From Alphaproteobacteria bacterium (GTDB taxonomy: Bacteria > Pseudomonadota > Gammaproteobacteria > Burkholderiales > Burkholderiaceae_C): DNA of 64,000 bases. A model generated the notes under the pieces. That model worked only from the letters and a program-made list of their open reading frames with translations. It was not told where the DNA came from and did no database searches. The stretch is taken from NCBI GenBank assembly GCA_030054175.1, contig JASGCM010000006.1, forward strand, positions 1-64,000, read 5' to 3'. A program made the translations under genes and the position numbers. Shown here piece by piece: positions 1 to 7,151 of the stretch; positions within the stretch are counted from its first letter, which is position 1; each line of letters begins with the position of its first letter.

Positions 1-28
1 CCATCCAAAACCAATTCACCCAACCGCC

Positions 29-148
29 TCACACACAGAAATACTGACAGTCCCCCGTGGCCACTTTGTTATCCTTTTTTCCCGCGTTCAGCAGTGTCCC
101 GTCCATGGATGTCATTGGCATCGCCTCCGGCATGGCTTTGTCGGCCAT
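29..148 (-). CDS. Possible 39-residue peptide, Met-rich with C-terminal CxxxC
   Basis: Reading the minus strand from the ATG at 148 gives 39 codons and a TGA. The N-terminal part holds five methionines after the start within about 15 residues, the middle is lysine-rich (AGKKDNK), and the chain ends with TGDCQYFCV, so two cysteines sit three residues apart at the extreme C terminus. There is no good Shine-Dalgarno sequence in front of the ATG. I do not recognise a family. It could be a chance ORF, a remnant of a larger gene or a small secreted or modified peptide whose partners lie left of the window. Nothing in the visible context supports a function. Confidence 0.2.
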   Translation of the reverse strand: MADKAMPEAMPMTSMDGTLLNAGKKDNKVATGDCQYFCV

Positions 149-336
149 CTTTGCAAAAAAGCTCTTATTCCTGCTTTAGAAGTCATGGCGACAGATGGGT
201 GGCGTATTCTGCTGCCCTATGGGCAGTATTCAACGGTGCGTCTGCTTTGCAACCAAGGTTTGGGGTTAGGACGGACTGGTGAAATCCCGGCCTGAGAGGC
301 AAATGACGTCGGCCAGTCCTTGACTTGGGCCGCATG

Positions 337-365
337 TTGACTTCAGCCTCGCAGATAGTTATCAT
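337..365 (+). promoter_or_regulatory. Sigma-70 promoter of the 394-1552 module
   Basis: TTGACT at 337-342 and TATCAT at 360-365 are separated by 17 bases. Transcription would begin near 372, about 20 bases before the ATG at 394. This supports the start at 394 rather than the in-frame upstream ATG at 325, which would lie before the promoter. Confidence 0.5.
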
Positions 366-393
366 TTGCTTGACAACAAAAAACGTTCCAATC

Positions 394-939
394 ATGTGGA
401 AAAGAACCGATGCAACGAAGCTCAAAAAGCTTGCTGGGGTCTACAAGCTCGCTGGTGGTTGCTGGGCTGTTTTAAAGATCGAGGCTGACTCGCACAAAAA
501 TCCCACTGCTGCGCAGAAGACACCTGAAGGTTATGTCTATACATGGGCCGTGTTGGCTCCCGGTAAGCCGCCCAAGCTGCGGGGGCACAGAATGGCCGGC
601 ATCGACAACGCGGACGACAAGCGTGTGAGGGATCAGATCAAAGCAAACCCGAAGGGGCCACAACATCGAGCCCATCGACATCATCCAAACTGGAAAGACA
701 CCAAAGTCGTGCGTGATGAAGAATGGCCAGTTGCTGGGCCTGGCATTCAACTGAAAGCTGCGCCCGCTTCCCCGGAAGAATTTTGGCAAATGTGTACAGA
801 GTGCTTGAACGACGTTTTGGATGAATTAGGGCTGGATGTTCCTGACGAGATGCAGCTTTTGAATGGTCGCATGATTGAAAGTGACTTTTATGAATTGCAA
901 AAAGAACACACCCAAAATTTCGAAGTCTCTGCTCAATGA
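394..939 (+). CDS. Putative TumE/DUF6516-like toxin of a two-gene module
   Basis: This 181-residue protein is basic in its N-terminal part and contains GIDNADDKR followed by a histidine cluster (HRAHRHHPN, about residues 96-104) and then PEEFWQMCTECLNDVL. The order DN..., H-x-H..., then an S-P-E-E-F-W-type segment recalls TumE-family (DUF6516) toxins, though this protein is longer than the roughly 100-residue norm. The following gene encodes a winged-helix protein of the kind paired with TumE. I chose the ATG at 394 because the in-frame ATG at 325 lies upstream of the best promoter. No strong ribosome-binding site is visible. The toxin assignment is an inference from motif layout plus partner; the gene could be an unrelated hypothetical. 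Confidence 0.45.
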   Translation: MWKRTDATKLKKLAGVYKLAGGCWAVLKIEADSHKNPTAAQKTPEGYVYTWAVLAPGKPPKLRGHRMAGIDNADDKRVRDQIKANPKGPQHRAHRHHPNWKDTKVVRDEEWPVAGPGIQLKAAPASPEEFWQMCTECLNDVLDELGLDVPDEMQLLNGRMIESDFYELQKEHTQNFEVSAQ

Positions 940-970
940 TGGTCATTGATCGTATGAACTGGAGAGTCAA

Positions 971-1552
971 ATGACAGCTAAAAAGCCCACCACTCATCGA
1001 GATGGCGTTGTATCGGCATTTTTGTCTGGTCGTGGCCCCAACCCAATTCCCGAAAAAAAGCGTGTGAAACCAGGCCCTCTGGAAAAAAAGTTTGTCAACG
1101 ATGCCATGCGAGAGATTGCCGAGCAGGATAAGGAAAACTCTCGAAAGATCACCCCAAGCCTAAGCGATGAATTACTCAATGTGTTGAGGCTGATTCGTGA
1201 TAACCAGGAACTCATCCATCTTGTGCGTAGCAAAAGGTCACCAACCATTTCGGATTTGGCCGCAAAGTTGGGGTGCGAGTTACCAAACGTTTCACGTAGA
1301 TTGTCGCGAATGGCTGCATATGGCTTGGTCGGATTTGATGCGAGCGGCAAAGACGCAAGAATCAAGAGGCCCGTCTGGTTACTGCCTGAGCAACCCGCTT
1401 ATAGTGACTTGGACTGGATTCAGCTCTATTGCTTGACACAAGCGCTGAAAAGTAAACGCCAGTGTTTGCGCAAGAGGGGGCTGGCTGAAATGGATGTGGT
1501 TGTCAGAGATTTGTTCGAAACAGCCGCAGAAAAAATCGCAATGACAGCTTGA
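971..1552 (+). CDS. Winged-helix DNA-binding protein, HVO_A0114/TumA-like antitoxin
   Basis: This 193-residue protein has a basic, disordered N terminus (about 1-60) and a MarR-like winged helix from about 65 to 135. The helix-turn-helix reads TISDLAAKLGCELPNVSRRL, followed by a wing ending RIKRPVWLL. That layout matches the HVO_A0114 family of DNA-binding proteins, which often accompany TumE-type toxins. It starts 31 bases after the upstream stop with GGAGAG before the ATG, so the two genes are probably one transcript. Likely role: antitoxin and autorepressor. The C-terminal extension (about 135-193) is larger than in short antitoxins and is unexplained. Toxin-first gene order is unusual but known. 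Confidence 0.5.
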   Translation: MTAKKPTTHRDGVVSAFLSGRGPNPIPEKKRVKPGPLEKKFVNDAMREIAEQDKENSRKITPSLSDELLNVLRLIRDNQELIHLVRSKRSPTISDLAAKLGCELPNVSRRLSRMAAYGLVGFDASGKDARIKRPVWLLPEQPAYSDLDWIQLYCLTQALKSKRQCLRKRGLAEMDVVVRDLFETAAEKIAMTA

Positions 1553-1645
1553 AGCGGGTCGCTTGACCCCCTGACATCACGAAAGCACGACGGTCATCCC
1601 ATGGGGCCTGAATGGCTCCCGCGTCAAAGCCACGCAGCGCCCCCC

Positions 1646-4600
1646 TCACCCCACCAACTCCCCCCACCTCACCTGCGCCTTGGCCAGATGCCGCTCTTTC
1701 ACATGGCCATAGCCTTTGATGCTCTCGGGCCAGCGGGCCACCTCCAGCGCATGCTCACGGGTCTCGGTCCCCAGCGTCGCCAGCAGTGACTCCATCCCTT
1801 GCCGGTACTGCCCGATCAGGGCACGCTCGCTGCGCCGCTCCTCGGTGTAACCAAACGGGTCCAGCGCCGTGCCGCGCAAGAACTTCAGCTTGGCCAGCAC
1901 TTTGAAGGCGCTCAGCATCCACGGCCCATAGGCCTGTTTTTGCAACTCGTCCTTGTCGTTGCGCCGGGCCAGCAGCGGCGGCGCCAGGTGGTATTGCAGC
2001 CGGTAGTCGCCCTCAAAGCGCTCGCCGATGCTGCGCACGAACCCGGGGTCGCTGTGCAAGCGCGCCACCTCATACTCGTCTTTATAGGCCATCAGCTTGT
2101 ACAGCCCTTGCGCGACCGCCCGCGTCAGGCTGTCCTGCCCCGGCAGCGCTTTTTCTTCCGCCAGCCGCACCCGCTCTACAAACTCGCCGTACTGGCGCGC
2201 ATAGGCGGCGTTTTGGTATTGCGTCAGCAACTCGACGCGCCGTGCCACCAGCTCGCCCAGCTTTTGCGGGCGGTGCAAGGTCACCACCTGCGCCGGTTGC
2301 AGCAGCGCCTGCACCGCCGCCCAGTCATGGGCGCAGTGGCGGCCCCACTCAAACGCCGCCTTGTTCTTGTCCACCTGCACCTCATTGAGCTCGATGGCCC
2401 GCCACAACGATTCCAGGCTCAGCGGAATCCAGCCCTTTTGCCATGCATAGCCCAGCACCATCGGGTTGATAAAGATGCTGTCGCCCAGCAACTGCGTGGC
2501 CACCAGATTGGCGTCAAACACCCCCAGCAAACCCGGGTGCGCCGTTGCCTCGATGGTGGTGGCGATGTCGCTCACGCACTGCTCCGAGGGGTCGCGCCAG
2601 CCGCCGTCCTTCACAAACGCGGCGGTCGGCGTGCTGTGGCCGTTCAGCGCCACATGCGTGCGCCCGCCCAGCATCCGTTGCAGCGTCTCTTTGCCCGCAC
2701 TCACGATCGGGTCGCAGCCCAGCACCAGATCGGCACCGGCCATGCCCACGCGCGTGGTGCTGATGTCCTCCTGGCGCGGCGCCAGCACCACATGCGCCCA
2801 GGTCGCCCCGCCCTTTTGCGCCAGGCCTGCCGAATCCTGCGTCACCACGCCCACGCCGTCGATGTGCGCCGCCATGCCCAGCAACTGGCCGATGGTGATC
2901 ACCCCGGTGCCGCCCACCCCCGCCACCACGATCCCCCACGGGCCTTGCAAGGCCTTGCGCTCAGGCTCGGGCAGGCCGCCCTGGGGCAAGGCCGTGGCCC
3001 GGGAACTGCCTTTTTTCAGCTGCCCGCCTTGCACCGTGACAAAGCTCGGGCAAAAGCCTTTCAGGCAACTGGTGTCCTTGTTGCATGTGCTCTGGTTGAC
3101 GGTCCGCTTGCGCCCCAGCTCGGTCTCCAGCGGCTCGATGCTGATGCAATTGCTCTGGTCGCTGCAATCGCCGCAACCCTCGCACACCGCCGGGTTGATC
3201 AGCACCCGCAGTGCCGGGTCCACCATGGTGCCGCGCTTGCGCCGCCGCCGCTTCTCGGTCGCACAGGTCTGGTCATAAATGATGACCGTGCAGCCCTTGA
3301 TCTCGCGCATCTCGCGCTGAATCGCATCCAGCCGGTCGCGGTGCTCAACCGCCACCCCCTCGGGCAGGCCCCGCACCCCCTCGTACTTCTCGGGCTCGTC
3401 GGTCACCACCACCACGCGCCGGGCGCCCTCGGCCACCATGCTCTGCGCGATCTGCACCGGCGTGTGCCCCTCGGGCCGCTCGCCCACCGGCTGGCCCCCG
3501 GTCATGGCCACGGCGTCGTTGTACAAAATCTTGTACGTGATGTTGACCCCGGCCGCCACGCTCTGGCGCACCGCCAGCAAGCCACTGTGAAAGTAAGTGC
3601 CGTCGCCGATGTTGGCAAAAATGTGCGCGTCGTGGCTGAAGGGCTGCTGCCCCACCCAGGGCACCCCCTCGCCCCCCATCTGGGTAAAGCCGCTGGTGCT
3701 GCGGTCCATCCACAGGCTCATGAAGTGGCAGCCGATGCCCGCCATGGCGCGTGAGCCCTCGGGCACCTTGGTGCTGGTGTTGTGCGGGCAGCCCGAACAG
3801 AACCAGGGCAGGCGGTCGGCCTGCACATGCTGCGTTTGCAGGCTGCGCTCTTTGGCGTCCAGCAGCGCCAGGCGCGCCTCGATGCGTGCGCGGGTGTCGG
3901 CATCCACCCCCAGCGCCAGCAGGCGGCGTGCGATGGCACGCGCGATCAGCGCCGGGTTGAGTTCGTGGTTCGGACGCAGCAGAAAGCCGCCCGTGCCCTC
4001 GGGGTGGTCAAACTTGCCGTTCACCTCGGGGCGCTGGCCGTCGGGCCAGTGGTAGAGCAGCTCCTTGATTTGCGGCTCCAGGATCGGGCGCTTTTCTTCC
4101 ACCACCAGAATCTCGCGCAGGCCGCGGGCAAAGTCGCGCAGACCCTCCGGCTCAAGCGGCCAGACCACGCCCACTTTGTGCAGACGCACCCCCAGCCGTT
4201 GGCAGGTGGCTTCGTCCAGCCCCAGGTCGTTCAGCGCCTGTCGCGTGTCGTTGTAGGCCTTGCCGCTGGCGATCAGGCCAAAGCGGTCTTGCGGCCCCCG
4301 GATGATGTCGTGGTTCAGCCGGTTGGCACGCAAATAGGCCTGCACCGCCGGCCATTTGTGCTGGAACAACCGCGCCTCTTGCGCCAGCGCCTCGTCGGGC
4401 CAGCGGATGTGCAGCCCGCCGGGGGGCAGCTCAAGCTCAGGCAGCACCACCTGCACCCGCCGGGGGTCGATGGTGGCGGTCGCGCTCGACTCGACAATCT
4501 CCTGTATCGTCTTCATGCCCGCCCAAAGCCCGGCATAGCGGCTCAGCGCAAAGGCATGCAGGCCATGGTCCAAGATGTCTTGCACGCTGGCTGGGAAAAA

Positions 4601-5146
4601 CACCGGTGTGCTGCATGCCATGAAGATCGGGTCGCTTTGGTGCGCCGCCGTGGAGCTTTTGGCCACATGGTCGTCGCCCGCCACCGCCAGCACGCCACCC
4701 CAGGGGGTGGTGCCCGCCATATTGGCGTGCTTGAAAACATCCGAGCAGCGGTCCACGCCAGGGCCTTTGCCGTACCAAATGCCGAACACGCCATCAAAAC
4801 GGTTATTGCCCGGTGGGGCGAAGCCCAATTGCTGTGTGCCCCACAATGCCGTTGCCGCCAATTCCTCATTGACGCCGGGCTGGAAGACGATGTGCTGGGC
4901 TTGCAGGAATTTTTTGGCCCGCCAAAGCGCTTGGTCGTAGCCGCCCAGCGGCGAGCCCCGGTAGCCACTGATGAAGCCAGCGGTATTTTTGCCGGCCATG
5001 GCGTCGCGCTGGCGCTGCAGCATGGGCAATTTCACCAAGGCCTGCACCCCACTCATGAAGGCGCGGCCATGATCGAGTGAATACTTGTCGTCCAGGGTCA
5101 CGGTTTCCAGAGCCTGGCGGATGTGTTCAGGCAAGGGGGCGTTCAT
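1646..5146 (-). CDS. Fused indolepyruvate:ferredoxin oxidoreductase
   Basis: This 1166-residue protein carries the alpha and beta/gamma parts of the archaeal IorAB enzyme in one chain, as is usual in proteobacteria. It oxidatively decarboxylates aryl pyruvates (indolepyruvate, phenylpyruvate) to aryl acetyl-CoA, passing electrons to ferredoxin. An N-terminal pyruvate-oxidoreductase-like part is followed by SGCPHNTST, a thiamine-diphosphate segment near residue 515 (GDGTYFHSG), a ferredoxin-like cysteine cluster near 659 (CEGCGDC and downstream cysteines) and a gamma domain beginning near 747 (GVGGTGVITIG). The ATG at 5146 fits the family N terminus. It is transcribed alone, and an 11-base G run lies 67 bases upstream of the start. 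Aromatic amino-acid catabolism is the likely role; the true substrate is not visible. Confidence 0.92.
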   Translation of the reverse strand: MNAPLPEHIRQALETVTLDDKYSLDHGRAFMSGVQALVKLPMLQRQRDAMAGKNTAGFISGYRGSPLGGYDQALWRAKKFLQAQHIVFQPGVNEELAATALWGTQQLGFAPPGNNRFDGVFGIWYGKGPGVDRCSDVFKHANMAGTTPWGGVLAVAGDDHVAKSSTAAHQSDPIFMACSTPVFFPASVQDILDHGLHAFALSRYAGLWAGMKTIQEIVESSATATIDPRRVQVVLPELELPPGGLHIRWPDEALAQEARLFQHKWPAVQAYLRANRLNHDIIRGPQDRFGLIASGKAYNDTRQALNDLGLDEATCQRLGVRLHKVGVVWPLEPEGLRDFARGLREILVVEEKRPILEPQIKELLYHWPDGQRPEVNGKFDHPEGTGGFLLRPNHELNPALIARAIARRLLALGVDADTRARIEARLALLDAKERSLQTQHVQADRLPWFCSGCPHNTSTKVPEGSRAMAGIGCHFMSLWMDRSTSGFTQMGGEGVPWVGQQPFSHDAHIFANIGDGTYFHSGLLAVRQSVAAGVNITYKILYNDAVAMTGGQPVGERPEGHTPVQIAQSMVAEGARRVVVVTDEPEKYEGVRGLPEGVAVEHRDRLDAIQREMREIKGCTVIIYDQTCATEKRRRRKRGTMVDPALRVLINPAVCEGCGDCSDQSNCISIEPLETELGRKRTVNQSTCNKDTSCLKGFCPSFVTVQGGQLKKGSSRATALPQGGLPEPERKALQGPWGIVVAGVGGTGVITIGQLLGMAAHIDGVGVVTQDSAGLAQKGGATWAHVVLAPRQEDISTTRVGMAGADLVLGCDPIVSAGKETLQRMLGGRTHVALNGHSTPTAAFVKDGGWRDPSEQCVSDIATTIEATAHPGLLGVFDANLVATQLLGDSIFINPMVLGYAWQKGWIPLSLESLWRAIELNEVQVDKNKAAFEWGRHCAHDWAAVQALLQPAQVVTLHRPQKLGELVARRVELLTQYQNAAYARQYGEFVERVRLAEEKALPGQDSLTRAVAQGLYKLMAYKDEYEVARLHSDPGFVRSIGERFEGDYRLQYHLAPPLLARRNDKDELQKQAYGPWMLSAFKVLAKLKFLRGTALDPFGYTEERRSERALIGQYRQGMESLLATLGTETREHALEVARWPESIKGYGHVKERHLAKAQVRWGELVG

Positions 5147-5212
5147 GCGCTGTCTCCGTGAGGGAAAGAATTTCCAAGGTTAGATCTTACGGCGAATAAC
5201 GAGGCCATGCAT

Positions 5213-5223
5213 GGGGGGGGGGG
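5213..5223. repeat. Homopolymeric G tract upstream of the oxidoreductase gene
   Basis: Eleven consecutive G bases lie between the end of mltA and the start of the fused oxidoreductase, 67 bases from its ATG. Tracts of this kind can slip during replication and change promoter spacing, and they are also prone to sequencing length errors. Confidence 0.85.
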
Positions 5224-5248
5224 CGTCACCTGTGCATGCGGATCAGGA

Positions 5249-6388
5249 TCAGCGCGGCCACAGTGTCCATAAACGCAGGTTTTGCCTCAGGCGACCAGCC
5301 ATCTCGCCGGCGGCGTCACCACTGCCGACATAGTAATCGGCCCGCACTGCACCAACGATGGCGTTACCGGTGTCTTGGGCCAGCACCATCTTGCGCAAAG
5401 GGAATGCCCCCTCAGACACCAGCCATACCGGCGTGCCGTAGGGCAGACTTTGGGGGTCGATGGCGATGGACCGGCCCGCCGTCAACGGAATGCCTTGTGC
5501 CCCATTGGGGCCCACACCGGGGTCTTTCAGGGCCTCCTCTTTAAAGAAAACATAGCGCGAGTTCGACCACAGCAATTCGTTGCGGCGCTGCGGGTTGGCC
5601 GCCAACCAGGCTTTGATGCCGGGCCAAGTGGCGTCGCGGGTCAGTTGACGATCGAGCAGCCAACGCCCGATGCTTTGGTAGGGGTGCTGATTGGTAGCCG
5701 CGAATGCCAGGCGAATCTGGCGGCTTGAGCCGTCGGGTTCTTGTATCGTCAATCGGCCCGAGCCTTGAATGTGCAACACCATGGCGTCGATGGGGTCGCG
5801 CAGAAATGCGATCTCACGGCCGCGCACAGCAGCTTGGGCTTGTGGCAAGGTTTCGATCTCGCGGCGGGTGTACCAGGGTATGCCTTCGCGGGCTCGCAGC
5901 ACCTCAGGGGGCGGGGCATACAAAGGCACTTCAAAGCCGGGACGACGCGTGCGGCTGGCGTTCAACACAGGCTCATAATAGGCGGTCAGCAAACCTTGGT
6001 CGCGCCCATCCGGAGACTCTATACGATAGGGTTTTAGGCGTTGCTCCAGCCACAGGCGGCGCTCAACCGACCCGGCACGATCAAGTTCACGCAGTTCGGC
6101 ACAAATTTGAGTCCAGGCAGGCCGAGGTCGCAGGCAATTGCGTTGGGCGGCTGGCCAAAAATCTTCCAAGCCGTCCTGACCCCAGCCCGGCAAGTCAGAC
6201 CAATTCACGGCCACCCAGCGGCTTCGCGACAGCGTCGGAGTGGCTGGCCCCTCTCTGGCACCACCAGAGTCTAACGGGGCCTGGGCGGTGGCGATTGGGC
6301 TGACGGGCGAAGGGGGCATCGACACCTTGGGGGTCGAGCAAGCAGTCAGGCTTCCTACAATGACCACCCATGAGAGGACATGCCACAT
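5249..6388 (-). CDS. mltA: Membrane-bound lytic murein transglycosylase A
   Basis: MltA cleaves the glycan strands of peptidoglycan, leaving 1,6-anhydromuramic acid ends, from the inner face of the outer membrane. From the ATG at 6388 the protein is 379 residues and begins with a lipoprotein signal (WVVIVGSLTAC), so Cys would be the lipidated residue. The C-terminal part has the 3D-type domain with AQDTGNAIVG and RADYYVGSG, where the catalytic aspartate region lies. The frame stays open upstream to a TTG at 6472, with ATGs at 6454 and 6427, but these overlap the small plus-strand gene at 6387. The start at 6388 is preferred because it puts the lipobox about 17 residues in. No good ribosome-binding site marks any of the starts. 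Confidence 0.88.
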   Translation of the reverse strand: MWHVLSWVVIVGSLTACSTPKVSMPPSPVSPIATAQAPLDSGGAREGPATPTLSRSRWVAVNWSDLPGWGQDGLEDFWPAAQRNCLRPRPAWTQICAELRELDRAGSVERRLWLEQRLKPYRIESPDGRDQGLLTAYYEPVLNASRTRRPGFEVPLYAPPPEVLRAREGIPWYTRREIETLPQAQAAVRGREIAFLRDPIDAMVLHIQGSGRLTIQEPDGSSRQIRLAFAATNQHPYQSIGRWLLDRQLTRDATWPGIKAWLAANPQRRNELLWSNSRYVFFKEEALKDPGVGPNGAQGIPLTAGRSIAIDPQSLPYGTPVWLVSEGAFPLRKMVLAQDTGNAIVGAVRADYYVGSGDAAGEMAGRLRQNLRLWTLWPR

Positions 6389-6506
6389 GGGACTGATTTT
6401 GCTGGAAGCGCTGGCCGCTGGAGCCATCTTGGTGCTGATCGTTTGGTGGACCATGTTCAGTGGGCGCGACAAGGGCGAGCTGAAAGACCGCGAAAAAGAC
6501 GACTAA
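6387..6506 (+). CDS. Small single-pass membrane protein, 39 residues
   Basis: The sequence starts MGLILLEALAAGAILVLIVW, a clean transmembrane helix, and ends with a charged tail (SGRDKGELKDREKDD). GAGG lies nine bases before the ATG, which supports translation. Its ATG and the mltA ATG share one CATG at 6386-6389 in divergent orientation. Very similar short proteins are, to my memory, common hypotheticals in Comamonadaceae. The function is unknown. A helper of the divergent MltA lipoprotein or of the envelope in general is only a guess from position. Confidence 0.6.
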   Translation: MGLILLEALAAGAILVLIVWWTMFSGRDKGELKDREKDD

Positions 6507-6515
6507 GTCCAACGC

Positions 6516-7151
6516 TCATGCGCCGCCTCCGGAGCGAACCAGATTTGAGAGTTCGACCGCTGACTTCACCCCCATTTTTTCAAAGACACGAGCCCGGTGC
6601 ACTTCCACCGTGCGAACGCTGATGCCCAATTGATCGGCAATCAATTTATTGGGCAATCCTTGGACAACCCGGGTCATGACATCATGTTCGCGCTCGGTCA
6701 AGTCGGCCAGTCGTTGCTGTTGGCGTGCCGCGTGGCGCTGCTGGTCCATGTTTTGTTTCGAGAGCGCCAAGGCCTGCTCAATGCGGTCGACCAATGTGTT
6801 GTCTGAAAAAGGTTTTTCGCAAAAATCAAAGGCCCCGCGCTTGACCGCATCTACGGCGGTAGGCACATCGGCATGGCCTGTCAGGAAAATCACCGGGCAC
6901 AGGTCGATCAGGCCGCGCGAAATCCACTGTTCAAACAAGGCCAAGCCACTGGTGCCAGGCATCCGTACGTCAAGTAACAAGCAACAGGGCTCAGTACGGG
7001 TTTTGTGCCCGTTCCAATGTGCAAGAAAGTCATCGGCACTGGCGTGTTCCATGCTGGTCAGACCCCGTGAGCGCAGCAGCCAGGCCAAAGCTTCCCGCAC
7101 GCTGGCGTCGTCGTCGATGAGATGAATCAAGGCAAATTTAGGCGGCTGCAT
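6516..7151 (-). CDS. FixJ/NarL-type response regulator
   Basis: This 211-residue regulator has a receiver domain (about 5-125) with acidic residues at 13-15, phospho-acceptor Asp61 in LLLDVRMPG, and the conserved FCEKPF lysine. A LuxR-type helix-turn-helix fills about 148-205 (LTEREHDVMTRVVQGLPNKL, then GISVRTVEVHRARVFEKMGV). The two-residue FixJ style separation of domains and the SVRTVEVHR helix place it in the FixJ/TodT group of transcription activators. Its ATG directly abuts the stop of the sensor kinase gene, so the kinase at 7152-9191 is the cognate partner. Target genes cannot be read from the window. Confidence 0.9.
   Translation of the reverse strand: MQPPKFALIHLIDDDASVREALAWLLRSRGLTSMEHASADDFLAHWNGHKTRTEPCCLLLDVRMPGTSGLALFEQWISRGLIDLCPVIFLTGHADVPTAVDAVKRGAFDFCEKPFSDNTLVDRIEQALALSKQNMDQQRHAARQQQRLADLTEREHDVMTRVVQGLPNKLIADQLGISVRTVEVHRARVFEKMGVKSAVELSNLVRSGGGA

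Larger units (their letters stand above)
1..393. other. Gene-poor edge of the window
   Basis: No convincing protein gene covers this stretch. It contains a possible 39-residue ORF on the minus strand (29-148), a 15 bp inverted repeat at 212-226 (CTGCCC, TAT, GGGCAG), and the promoter of the downstream module at 337-365. The other open frames here have no family resemblance that I recognise. A decayed gene or the regulatory region of a gene left of the window is possible. Confidence 0.5.

Noticed and set aside
212-226. CTGCCC-TAT-GGGCAG as a specific operator
   Set aside because: It is a clear palindrome but has no adjacent recognised gene or promoter, so no role can be assigned.
1799-5080. 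Long open frames (651 and 432 codons) on the plus strand opposite the indolepyruvate oxidoreductase gene
   Set aside because: They are the antisense shadow of a GC-rich gene: His/Arg/Leu-rich, no family motifs, and the minus-strand reading shows clear enzyme signatures.
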